From Herbidospora yilanensis (lineage in GTDB: Bacteria; Actinomycetota; Actinomycetes; Streptosporangiales; Streptosporangiaceae): DNA of 64,000 bases. A program made the translations under genes and the position numbers. The stretch lies in assembly GCF_001570565.1 (NCBI RefSeq), contig NZ_BBXE01000023.1, forward strand, positions 62,001 through 126,000, in the 5' to 3' direction. Shown here piece by piece: positions 46,671-54,039 of the stretch. How positions within the stretch are numbered: position 1 is the first letter of the stretch; each line of letters starts with the position of its first letter. The notes under the pieces are model-generated. The model saw nothing but the letters and a program-made list of their open reading frames with translations, made no database searches and had not been told where the DNA came from.

Positions 46671-47061
46671 GCACGGCGGCGAGCGGCCTGACCCGCTGCC
46701 GACCCGTGGGCCGCGCCTGACCTTGGATGAGCAGAACACGGCGGTTCATCGGGTGCGCAGACTGCTCGAAGAGGTCGGTATCCCGTGCGTTGGTTCGACC
46801 ACGGCACGTGTGCTGCTGCGGGGACCGGGCGTTTCGGCGATCACCGCTCCGGCGATCTGGGACGCGCCCGAGGTGGTCGCGCTGGACTCCACTGGTGCGG
46901 TGTCGGCGACGGTAACCCTGGGCGATTCGGGTGGTCACTACCTGGTGAGAGTCCATGGGCGGGACGGAGAGCCTGACCGGCTGGTGCCTGTGATCTCGGC
47001 GGCGCTGGCTGCGGCCGAGGTGCCGGGGTACCGGGAGGCGTTGGCCCGGGGGACGCGATGA
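46663..47061 (+). CDS. Hypothetical protein
   Basis: 132 residues from GTG 46663, overlapping the methyltransferase stop. Seen: an N-terminal Pro/Arg-rich part, a helix EQNTAVHRVRRLLEEVG, and a beta-rich middle (VSATVTLGDSGGHYLVRVHG). No family was recognised. Position suggests co-translation with the methyltransferase. Confidence 0.6.
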   Translation: MGRHGGERPDPLPTRGPRLTLDEQNTAVHRVRRLLEEVGIPCVGSTTARVLLRGPGVSAITAPAIWDAPEVVALDSTGAVSATVTLGDSGGHYLVRVHGRDGEPDRLVPVISAALAAAEVPGYREALARGTR

Positions 47062-47086
47062 GGCGGCGCATGAATGGTGGTGGCTG

Positions 47087-47407
47087 GTGATCGTGCCACC
47101 CGGCGATAAGCGGCCACAGTCGGCGGTTCCGCGGGGCGACGTCTCTCCAGGCCGGGAGAGCGGATATGAGGCCAGTAAGGCTATGGCGCTGAGTGCCACG
47201 CGGGAGGCGCTGTCGTGGGTGGTGCGGGAGCGGCTGGCCCGTGAGTGCAGAGGCGCATTGGGCCGGTTGGACCGCCAGTGGATCGCGGAGCGGTCTCCCG
47301 CTGAGGGGATCGCGGCGATGACCGATGCGGAGTGGGCGGTGTTCACGGGAAAGGCTGCGGCGCTGCCGCCACTCTGGTGGACGCGGTTCATGTCCGGCAG
47401 AGATTAG
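47087..47407 (+). CDS. Hypothetical protein
   Basis: 106 residues with a start GTG at 47087, 25 bases after the previous gene. The middle is helical (LSWVVRERLARECRGALGRL) and the end is Trp-rich (LPPLWWTRFMSG). No known domain was recognised; probably the third gene of the methyltransferase operon. Confidence 0.5.
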   Translation: MIVPPGDKRPQSAVPRGDVSPGRESGYEASKAMALSATREALSWVVRERLARECRGALGRLDRQWIAERSPAEGIAAMTDAEWAVFTGKAAALPPLWWTRFMSGRD

Positions 47408-47997
47408 GACTGCCGCCGGACCGGAGAAGCTCCCCAGGGACCGGCTGTATGGCCGGGGGAAGCTCGCCCGCGCGATAGCCCCCGCTTGCGTGGATGTGCC
47501 GGTCCGGCGGTATCGAGGCGGGGCGGGTTGAGCTAGCTTCCAGAGCTGTTCAGCCTGCCCCGTCGTCGTGTGGCCACGAGTCAGCGTCGACGTTCGGCCG
47601 AACTGAATGAGGCGGGCAGCGACCACCCGACGAACTTGGGCTCCGAAAGCAGCGCTGGGTACGGAGTCATGGCGGTACGGGCCTAAGTCGGTACGGGAGT
47701 GACTGGGCCGGCGGAATGACCGCAGGTCACCCCGTAGGGGCGAGCGTTGAGCGAGTTCGGCCGGCGCTGCCACGGCCGCGCGTTGATCTGGACCTGAAGG
47801 GATCGCCCCTGCGGGAGCTGGTCTGTTTGTTCGGCAGGGGCGCGCGAAGAGTGCGGGGGCTGTCCGCACGACCGATTCCCCACTCTTCGCGCCTTACTTG
47901 TTCGCAACGATGAAGGCGTTACGTACCTGCGACGATATGCGCGTTGGCGCCCGAATGGCGATCATGACTCGCGGGGGAGCGAGGGCGGGCTATCACT
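47408..47997. other. Gene-free stretch before the STAS gene
   Basis: 590 bases with no convincing gene. The main structure is a long inverted repeat at 47842-47892. A 65-codon plus-strand frame at 47716 ends inside that repeat and is probably not a gene. Confidence 0.5.
47842..47892. terminator. Long inverted repeat, possible terminator
   Basis: GCGCGAAGAGTG (47842-47853) and CACTCTTCGCGC (47881-47892) are perfect inverted repeats of 12 bases with a 27-base spacer. Confidence 0.5.
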
Positions 47998-48426
47998 GTG
48001 GGGCGACCGGTCGCGTCCGGAGAGAGTGTGGTATCCCTCTCGCTGCAAGCACAGCCAAGTCGGCGGCTCGTGGAGGGTCGGCGTGGAGATCGCTTGCACT
48101 CAAGGGGTGCCATCGTCGTGATGAGTGTCAGCGGTGAGGTCGACGTGATGAACGTCGACGAGTTGAGGGAGCGCCTGGTTGAGGCGTGGAGCCAGGCGAC
48201 GCCTGATTTGGTGCTGGACTTGTCAAAGGTAAGGTTCATCGACAGCGCGGGTATGCGGCTGCTGCTGGCCACTTTTGTTCACGGTTCGGTGCGTCCTGGC
48301 CGGAAGGCGTTCGGCGGAGTGAGTGACTTCGTGCTTCGCCTAGTGAGCATGTTAGGCATGCGGGATTACCTGCCAATCTATTCAAACCAGCAGGTGGCGG
48401 TGGCTGCCCTGGCGGCTGCGGGATAG
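47998..48426 (+). CDS. STAS-domain anti-anti-sigma factor-like protein
   Basis: 142 residues from GTG 47998; the first 25 residues are not conserved and a later start is possible. The STAS core is clear: VMSVSGEVDVMNVDELRERL, then LVLDLSKVRFIDSAGMRLLL with the phosphorylatable S83. STAS proteins bind anti-sigma kinases and release sigma factors when unphosphorylated. No RsbW-like partner is in the window, so it may act on a host system. It is an unusual passenger on a mobile element. Confidence 0.8.
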   Translation: MGRPVASGESVVSLSLQAQPSRRLVEGRRGDRLHSRGAIVVMSVSGEVDVMNVDELRERLVEAWSQATPDLVLDLSKVRFIDSAGMRLLLATFVHGSVRPGRKAFGGVSDFVLRLVSMLGMRDYLPIYSNQQVAVAALAAAG

Positions 48427-48617
48427 GCGGGTACGCCTGCGGCTGTGCCTGCTTCTCCAGACCCCATGTAGGGGTTGTTTTCCTGAAGAGTGTGGACTGC
48501 CCGCACGACTGGTCAGGCCACAATCTCGGAGCATCACTCGCGGAGCTATGAAGGCGTTGCGCGGTGTTGGCATGACGTTACGTATGCCGCAGGCGTTGGT
48601 CGATGGGCGCTAGACGG

Positions 48618-49040
48618 TCAGCAGGCGGCTGATCCGACCATTCCTCCGATAAGCCCTCCGAAGGCTCCGGCTCCAGCACCAGCGATGGCGGCGAGGGGAC
48701 CTCCCGCCATTCCGCTGATACCGCCTGAGACCGCCCCGCCCACGGTGCCACCTCCCATGGTGGCGATGTAGCATTTGTCCCTTTGCCATACCTTTGAAGC
48801 CTGATTGGCGATTTCCTGACCGATCGAAATCTCCTCTCCATTGTCCTCGGCGATCGTCCATCCAGGATTCTGGTTGGGTGGTGTGGGGTTCGCCGCGATG
48901 TTGGCGACATTTCCCCGATATCCGTTGTCCGGGCAGGCACCTTCGGCGCACTGAGCGGCGGCCATCGCGGGACCGGCCGCGATCGTGGCAGCTCCGATGA
49001 GCGCCACAGAGCAGACGGCGAGCGAGACGATTCGTCGCAT
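48618..49040 (-). CDS. Small exported glycine-rich protein with GxxxG repeats
   Basis: 140 residues. Sec signal 1-28 (RRIVSLAVCSVALIGAATIA, cleavage near AMA-A). Mature: a Cys-containing polar part, then a C-terminal hydrophobic Gly/Ala stretch with repeated GxxxG spacing (VGGAVSGGISGMAGGP, AGAGAFGGLIGGMVG), ending in Cys. Helical GxxxG segments of this type occur in two-peptide bacteriocins and in membrane-inserting proteins. No known family or immunity gene was recognised. It stands alone on the minus strand, between the STAS and rep genes. Another overlapping frame is less plausible because it lacks a signal. Confidence 0.65.
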   Translation of the reverse strand: MRRIVSLAVCSVALIGAATIAAGPAMAAAQCAEGACPDNGYRGNVANIAANPTPPNQNPGWTIAEDNGEEISIGQEIANQASKVWQRDKCYIATMGGGTVGGAVSGGISGMAGGPLAAIAGAGAGAFGGLIGGMVGSAAC

Positions 49041-49867
49041 GACGGGACTCCAATCAGTAGGTGATCAACTGGCGTTCCGAGTGAACAGGTTCAATCGTCA
49101 TCGCTTTCCCGAAGGTGCGAGAAGGTGAGGTCAAGATTCGTCAGCCTTGATCCTGAGGTGTGACCGCTGCGGCTGGCGGGCGGCTTGCCGCTCCTCGCCG
49201 GGACCGGCCGGAGGCCGCACGCCCGGCGAGGGGAGGGCGGCGTTCTGCCGCCCGCGCGGCCGTCAGGCCGCGCCTTGACACTCATAAGATTAATTCGGCA
49301 AAACAGCGATAGGTGATGGGCTGCGTACTGTCGGGCGCTGCCCGGCGTGCTCGCGGGCGAGAATCCGAGACGGTTTACAATCACCTTGACCGCTGGTCAA
49401 CTGGCGTTATGCCGCGCGGTTATCAATGGCGCTGCGGGGGGAACTATGCCGGGACGCCGTCCGTCTATCATGTCAGCTCCATGGAATTCGCGTCCGGACC
49501 TGGCAGGGTGCCCGGCGGGTGCGGGTTCCGGTCAGGGTGTTCACGGCATGGTGCCTGCGCTCTGGCGGAGAGGTGATACGCCTACAGGATGTAGGCGATA
49601 AGGGCATCACGAGAAGGGGACGGTGCGTCCTCCCAAGAAGATCCCGGGGCTGACCGGGCGGGAGTCGACGCCTTCAGGCACAGGATGCCGACCGTCGCGC
49701 GACTGATTGCAGCGCGCTAGCGAACCCAGATGTCCTCTGCATTCCGTTGCTGAACACGTGTGCATGCGGTGTCCGCTCTGTTTGCGGCCTGCCGCATCCG
49801 GCATGCGCGGTGTATGTGCTGCGCGTGCGCTGCGGTTTTTCAATCGATGCGAAGAGGAGGGTTTGTC
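49041..49867. other. Structured region upstream of rep
   Basis: 827 bases without a reliable gene. The central part (49194-49273) holds three consecutive hairpins, followed by an AT-rich piece near 49276-49320. A replication origin or copy control for the downstream Rep is possible. Small open frames here have no family resemblance. Confidence 0.45.
49194..49273. repeat. Three adjacent hairpins upstream of rep
   Basis: CTCGCCGGG/CCCGGCGAG (49194-49230), GGGCGGC/GCCGCCC (49235-49253) and GCGCGGCC/GGCCGCGC (49254-49273) follow each other directly. All are perfect stems. Confidence 0.65.
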
Positions 49868-49948
49868 ATGCGTGAAATCAATGCAAGCGACCGTCAGTCA
49901 ATGTTGCCGCCGTTTACCGGCGAAACCCCTTGGAGTGCTTATGTCTGA
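49868..49948 (+). CDS. 26-residue leader peptide overlapping the rep start
   Basis: The frame MREINASDRQSMLPPFTGET plus PWSAYV has a strong GAGGAGGG ribosome-binding site before its ATG. It ends in TGA at 49946-49948, eight bases overlapping the rep ATG at 49941. Translation of the leader would carry ribosomes to the weak rep start, a typical device for controlling Rep level. The peptide itself has no recognised family. Confidence 0.55.
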   Translation: MREINASDRQSMLPPFTGETPWSAYV

Positions 49949-51875
49949 CATCACCAGCGGAAATCTCGGATACGACGAATACGAACACGACGAATACAGC
50001 CGCGACGAATATAGTTCCGGCGAATACGGGACCGGTGAATCCGGCAACGATCCCGTTCCTGATGGTGCGGGCCTGGGGCTGCTTGACCTGCACGCGGCGG
50101 GCCTGCTGTCGCTGGAGGTTGCCGAACAGGCGGCGGTCGGGGTGGGGGTGTGCGTGCGTCCGTTGCCGTTCCGGGTGACCGATCCGGCTACCGGGGTGTC
50201 TCGGTTAGTGGAGGTGGCGTGCGGGGCGCGTCAGGAGTCGCGGTGTGCTCCGTGTGCTCGGACTAACCGTCTGTTGCGGCTGGCTCAGTGCCGTGAGGGC
50301 TGGCACTTGGAGGCCGACCCCGAACGCACGCCCGGCTCTGGGTCTGGGCGTGGGGTGCCGACGTCGGTCGAGACCGGTCCGGAGGTCTTGGGCGGGCTGC
50401 CGGAGATGTCGGCGGACGGGTTCGTCTCGCACCTGGACGGGTTGCGGGCCGAGTGGCAAGCCCAGTTAGACGCGGCGGTGGCTGCGGGTGTGGAGGAGAC
50501 CCCGGATGGGGTGAGTGTCGCGGATCTGCGGGCGGTGCTGGCTGATCTGGACGGCGAGATCGGTCAGGCGCGTGAGATGGCGGAGGTCGAGCGGGAGGAG
50601 GCCGAACGCGCGCGACGGGTGCGCTCGACCAGACGGCGTCAGGATGCGCCGGATCTGCCCGCGCGGCCGATGGCGGACACCACACTCGGCCCCACGTTCG
50701 CGGGCCGTGATGGGAAGGTTCACCGGCCCTCGATGTTCCTCACGCTCACGCTTCCCTCCTATGGGCGAGTGTCCAGTGGTGAGGGTGGCGGGGTGCCGGT
50801 CGATCCCAGCACCTACGACTATGTGCGGGCGGCGCGGGATGCGTTGCATTTCGCCAAGTTGGTAGATCGGTTCGTGCAGAACCTCCGTCGGGTGGCGGGG
50901 TTCAAGGTGCAGTACTTTGCGGCGGTGGAGTCGCAGAAGCGGTTGGCTCCGCACGTGCACATGGCGATCCGGGGCGCGATTCCCCGGGCGACGATCAAAG
51001 AGGTGGCGGCGGCGACGTATCACCAGGTGTGGTGGCCGTCGCTGGGTGAGGTGAAGTACGACCAGGAGCGCGGCGACCAGATGCCGGTGTGGGTGGCTGA
51101 TGCTCCGGGCGGCGCGGATGCGGCGGAGGTCGGCAACTGGGTGGATCCCGGCACGGGCGAGATCCTCCCGACGTGGGAGGAGGCGTTAGACGCCCTCGGC
51201 CTGGACCTGGAGGCGAGTCCGGCGCATGTGGTGCGGTTCGGTGATCAGCTCGACATTCAAGGGCTGACGGGTGACAGTCCGGACGCGGACGCGCGGGCGC
51301 GGTACCTGGCCAAGTATCTGACCAAGAGCCTGAGCGGTGCGGCGCTGGAAGGGCGGGGGAAGGTCCGGCGGGCGCGGCGGGCGCATCTGGGCCGCCTGAT
51401 GGAAGTCCTGAAGTGGGAGCCGTGTTCGGAGCGGTGCGCGAACTGGCTGCGGTACGGCATCCAGCCGAAGGACGCTCACGCGCATCTGGTCCCGGGCCGG
51501 TGCAAGGGCAAGGCTCACCGGAGCGAGAACGCCGGGTATGGCGGTCGGCGGGTGCTGGTCTCGCGGCTGTGGTCGGGCAAGACGCTGGAGGCGTACCGGG
51601 CCGAGCGTCGGGCCTGGGTGGTGGCCGCGCTGGGTTTGCCGGACAGTGACGCGGACGCGGGCGCGCTGGTGTGGGAACGGGTGAAGTCCTCCGATCCCCA
51701 TCTGCCGTCTCCGGCGTTGCGGCTGCTGCGGCTGGTGGCGGAACGGGTGCGGGGCCGACAAGAGATCGCACGACGGCAGGCGGACGGGCAAGCGGCATTA
51801 GAGAGCGGGTCGGGTGATGGGTCGCCTGAGGTGCTGGGCGGTGCGGTCGCCTGGGGCCTGGATGGTGGCCGATGA
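49941..51875 (+). CDS. Replication initiator protein (RepSA-type, HUH)
   Basis: 644 residues from ATG 49941 with GGAG five bases before. An acidic N-terminal tail of repeated DEY/GEY is followed by a Cys motif (CGARQESRCAPCART) that may bind zinc. The HUH part has H338 and H340 in PHVHMAIRG and a candidate catalytic tyrosine Y360 in TYHQVWWP. The C-terminal third matches the Rep fragment at 3-536. RepSA proteins nick the element's origin for rolling-circle replication after excision. The frame is open 78 codons upstream, but the coupled leader peptide and ribosome-binding site favour 49941. Confidence 0.85.
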   Translation: MSDITSGNLGYDEYEHDEYSRDEYSSGEYGTGESGNDPVPDGAGLGLLDLHAAGLLSLEVAEQAAVGVGVCVRPLPFRVTDPATGVSRLVEVACGARQESRCAPCARTNRLLRLAQCREGWHLEADPERTPGSGSGRGVPTSVETGPEVLGGLPEMSADGFVSHLDGLRAEWQAQLDAAVAAGVEETPDGVSVADLRAVLADLDGEIGQAREMAEVEREEAERARRVRSTRRRQDAPDLPARPMADTTLGPTFAGRDGKVHRPSMFLTLTLPSYGRVSSGEGGGVPVDPSTYDYVRAARDALHFAKLVDRFVQNLRRVAGFKVQYFAAVESQKRLAPHVHMAIRGAIPRATIKEVAAATYHQVWWPSLGEVKYDQERGDQMPVWVADAPGGADAAEVGNWVDPGTGEILPTWEEALDALGLDLEASPAHVVRFGDQLDIQGLTGDSPDADARARYLAKYLTKSLSGAALEGRGKVRRARRAHLGRLMEVLKWEPCSERCANWLRYGIQPKDAHAHLVPGRCKGKAHRSENAGYGGRRVLVSRLWSGKTLEAYRAERRAWVVAALGLPDSDADAGALVWERVKSSDPHLPSPALRLLRLVAERVRGRQEIARRQADGQAALESGSGDGSPEVLGGAVAWGLDGGR

Positions 51876-52252
51876 GTGCGGCGGCTGCTGGCGGGTCGGT
51901 GCGACCTGGTGCGGGTAAGCGTCGCCGTCGTTCGGCAGAGCGTCCCGAAGGGGCCGCTGTGCTTGAGCCTTTGCCGGGTCTGGCCGAGTGGGTGGAGTCG
52001 GTGGCCAGCCACGGCGGGCCGGAGGGTGGGTGGGCGGGTGCCGGCGTCCGGCCTCAGGGTGCGCCGCCGACTGTTGATCTTGCTCGGGGGCCTGAGACCG
52101 CGTCGGCGGGGACACGGCACCGTGCGGACGTCGGCGAGATGACCTCAGACGATCACGTGATCGCTGCCTACGCCCGATCGATCGTGGCCGCTGCCGGGCC
52201 TCTCAGCGATGACGCCGTGGACCGGCTGGCGGCCTTGCTCGGCTACCGGTAG
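51872..52252 (+). CDS. Small element protein following Rep
   Basis: 126 residues, start in an ATGA overlap with rep. Basic N-terminus (GKRRRRSAERPEG), middle WVESVASHGGPEGGWAG with PTVDLARG, and a helical C-terminus DDHVIAAYARSIVAAA, then GPLSDDAVDRLAALLGYR. Proteins of this size with such a C-terminus often follow Rep in AICEs; the role is unknown. Its middle is shared with the product at 536-1162 in the first element. Confidence 0.75.
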   Translation: MSAAAAGGSVRPGAGKRRRRSAERPEGAAVLEPLPGLAEWVESVASHGGPEGGWAGAGVRPQGAPPTVDLARGPETASAGTRHRADVGEMTSDDHVIAAYARSIVAAAGPLSDDAVDRLAALLGYR

Positions 52253-52279
52253 CGGCGCTCACCTCCTTATCCCTTGTGC

Positions 52280-52319
52280 GGGCAAGCCCTTGCCGGTGGC
52301 TGGCGGCGTGGGCTTGCCC
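52280..52319. terminator. Bidirectional terminator between converging genes
   Basis: GGGCAAGCCC and GGGCTTGCCC are perfect inverted repeats with a 20-base spacer, between the small gene's stop and the recombinase stop (the latter at 52332). Confidence 0.65.
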
Positions 52320-52331
52320 GTCATGGCGCGG

Positions 52332-53855
52332 CTATGCGGCATCGCGTACCCACGTGAGGCGTTCGTGGGCGGGCAGACGCTTGCCGGGCGTCTTGGGGTT
52401 GATCCGGACCTGGCCCAAGTACTGCGGGCTGAGAAGAATCTTGGCGATCTTCCGGCGGACCTCCACCGGAGCATCGCGCCACCGGGTCACCGCATCGGCA
52501 GCAGGGCTCCCGTCCTCAGGTGCCAGCAGTGAGGCAAGCTCGGACGGGCTGGTCAGCCCGCGCAATTGGGCCTGCTTGTCGGCAAGCTTCGGCTTGATGT
52601 CCTCGATGATCCGGGCGAACATGCGGGCCTCGGAGACATTGGCGGGCACCGCGTTCTCGGCCTCCTCCAGCTCGGCCCGAAGCCGCGCGATCGCGGTCTC
52701 CAGCGCGCGGATCTGCGGGGTGTCCACACGGTGGGCTACCCGCGCGGTGAAGTCGCCTTGCGCGAGGAAGTCCTCGATGACGGCGTTGAGGATCTTGTCA
52801 ACGGGGGCTTTGGTGATGCGGGCGCATCCGCCGTTCTGGCACATGTAGTCACCCCGCTTGCTGTTGAGCGTGGTGATCGGACCCAGGCACTTGGCGCACC
52901 GCATCGTCCGGGTGTACTCGTGCTTGACGCTCCCGAATCGAGGCGCGGTGGACTGGTGCGCCGGTTCGGCCAAGATCCGCTGTACGTCCCACCACAGATC
53001 ACGCTCGACGATCGCGTCCCACGTGCCTTCGATCAGCTCGCCGTGGTGAACCCGCAGACCCGTGTAGGCGGCTTTGGTCGCCATGTCCCGCAGATGCGCG
53101 TGGGTGTAGGGGTTGCCCCGCTTGTTGCGGTACCCGCGCTCCTCGAACTCCCTGGCGATGCTCCGTCCACTGCGGCCTCGCCGGTACAGCGTGAACAGAT
53201 CAACGATCATGGGCGCGGTGTCGGGGTCGGCCTCCCATGTGATCAGTTTCCCGGTCCGCTCGTGGTAGACCGGACGCAACCCCACCGGGCACAACCCGTG
53301 CGGGCGGCCTTCTGCGGCGTTGGCGGCCATGTCCCGCCTGATCCGCTGGGCGATCTTCGCCGACTCATACTCGCTGTCGTTGGCGTCATCGATCAGCCCG
53401 CGACGATCACGCGGGTTGGCCGGGTCATACAGACGGCCGTGCGTGGTGACGAACACCAAGATTCCCTGCCGCTCCAGCAGGTCAAGCATCGTCACCCACT
53501 CCAGCACCCGCCGCGAACCCCGGGAGCTCTCCCACAGGACCAGGACGTCCGCGCCGAACTCCCCGCTACGCAGGTCGGTCATCAGACGGTCGAAGTCGTC
53601 GCGGACATCGGTGCTGTACCGGGAGGCCGACACCGCCCGGCCTTCGCGGTAGGGCTCGCCCAACGTGATCCGATGCGCCGCGCATGCCCGTTCGTTGTCC
53701 TCGTGCTGCTGGGCGGGCGATTTCATACGCTTAGACCGGTCTTCACTGACACGGAGGTATTCCCGGCCGGTCAGTTCCCTGCTTCCCGGCAGGTCATCAC
53801 CGGGGAGCAGAGAGGCGGGTAACCCCTTCGACCTGGGATGCAATGACTTGGTCAT
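52332..53855 (-). CDS. Large serine recombinase / integrase
   Basis: 507 residues. The resolvase domain holds the catalytic serine S37 in YLRVSEDRS and, further on, LVLWESSRGSRR. Next is a recombinase domain with GLCPVGLRPVY and AREFEERGYRNKRGNPYTHAHLRDM, a zinc ribbon (CAKCLGPI ... CQNGGC), a coiled coil (ALETAIARLRAELEEAENAV) and a C-terminal part. Such enzymes integrate elements at attB without host factors. It is the last gene of the element, facing inward, so attP is expected beside its start. An 18-base sequence 8-25 bases upstream recurs inverted at the other end of the element. TAGAGT within it may be the -10 box. Confidence 0.9.
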   Translation of the reverse strand: MTKSLHPRSKGLPASLLPGDDLPGSRELTGREYLRVSEDRSKRMKSPAQQHEDNERACAAHRITLGEPYREGRAVSASRYSTDVRDDFDRLMTDLRSGEFGADVLVLWESSRGSRRVLEWVTMLDLLERQGILVFVTTHGRLYDPANPRDRRGLIDDANDSEYESAKIAQRIRRDMAANAAEGRPHGLCPVGLRPVYHERTGKLITWEADPDTAPMIVDLFTLYRRGRSGRSIAREFEERGYRNKRGNPYTHAHLRDMATKAAYTGLRVHHGELIEGTWDAIVERDLWWDVQRILAEPAHQSTAPRFGSVKHEYTRTMRCAKCLGPITTLNSKRGDYMCQNGGCARITKAPVDKILNAVIEDFLAQGDFTARVAHRVDTPQIRALETAIARLRAELEEAENAVPANVSEARMFARIIEDIKPKLADKQAQLRGLTSPSELASLLAPEDGSPAADAVTRWRDAPVEVRRKIAKILLSPQYLGQVRINPKTPGKRLPAHERLTWVRDAA

Positions 53856-53862
53856 ACATCGA

Positions 53863-53880
53863 AGGTAACTCTAAGAAGGT
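53863..53880 (-). promoter_or_regulatory. Right member of an 18-bp inverted pair, before the recombinase gene
   Basis: Read on the minus strand, ACCTTCTTAGAGTTACCT matches 43866-43883 (ACCTTCGTAGAGTGACCT) at 16 of 18 positions. It contains TAGAGT, a possible -10 box for the recombinase. Confidence 0.55.
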
Positions 53881-53945
53881 CCGAGCACTGAGGAGCGCAG
53901 GAGAGCGAAGCGAACCGGAGCGACGAGGGAAGACGCCGGATCAAA

Positions 53946-54036
53946 GCGCTCAGGCCGCGCGTGCGGAGCACGCGCCAGGTACCCGCGCTCAGGCCGCGCG
54001 TGCGGAGCACGCGCCAGGTACCCGCGCCAGGTACCC
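53946..54036. repeat. 39-bp tandem repeats with internal hairpin
   Basis: Two exact 39-base copies (53946-53984, 53985-54023) plus a 13-base third piece (54024-54036). Each full copy contains the hairpin GCGCGTGC-GGA-GCACGCGC. They fill the gap between the recombinase promoter and the host gene stop at 54040. Confidence 0.85.
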
Positions 54037-54039
54037 GCC

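Larger units (their letters stand above)
43826..54036. mobile_element. Second integrative element, about 10 kb, with Rep and serine recombinase
   Basis: Between cysteine desulfurase and the unknown gene next to mnmA lie regulators, a methyltransferase, small unknown genes, a HUH Rep, its partner gene and a large serine recombinase at the right end. Many genes here have less extreme codon use than the host core. The limits are inferred from gene content: the left one after the desulfurase, the right one between the recombinase start (53855) and the stop at 54040. No transfer (FtsK-like) gene was found, so it may be mobilisable, replicating or reduced. Confidence 0.7.

Noticed and set aside
47716-47913. 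A 65-codon gene before the STAS gene
   Set aside because: It runs through a long inverted repeat and shows no protein-like pattern.
49347-49601. An 84-codon gene upstream of rep
   Set aside because: Several overlapping frames compete, none has a convincing start signal or family match; the region looks regulatory.
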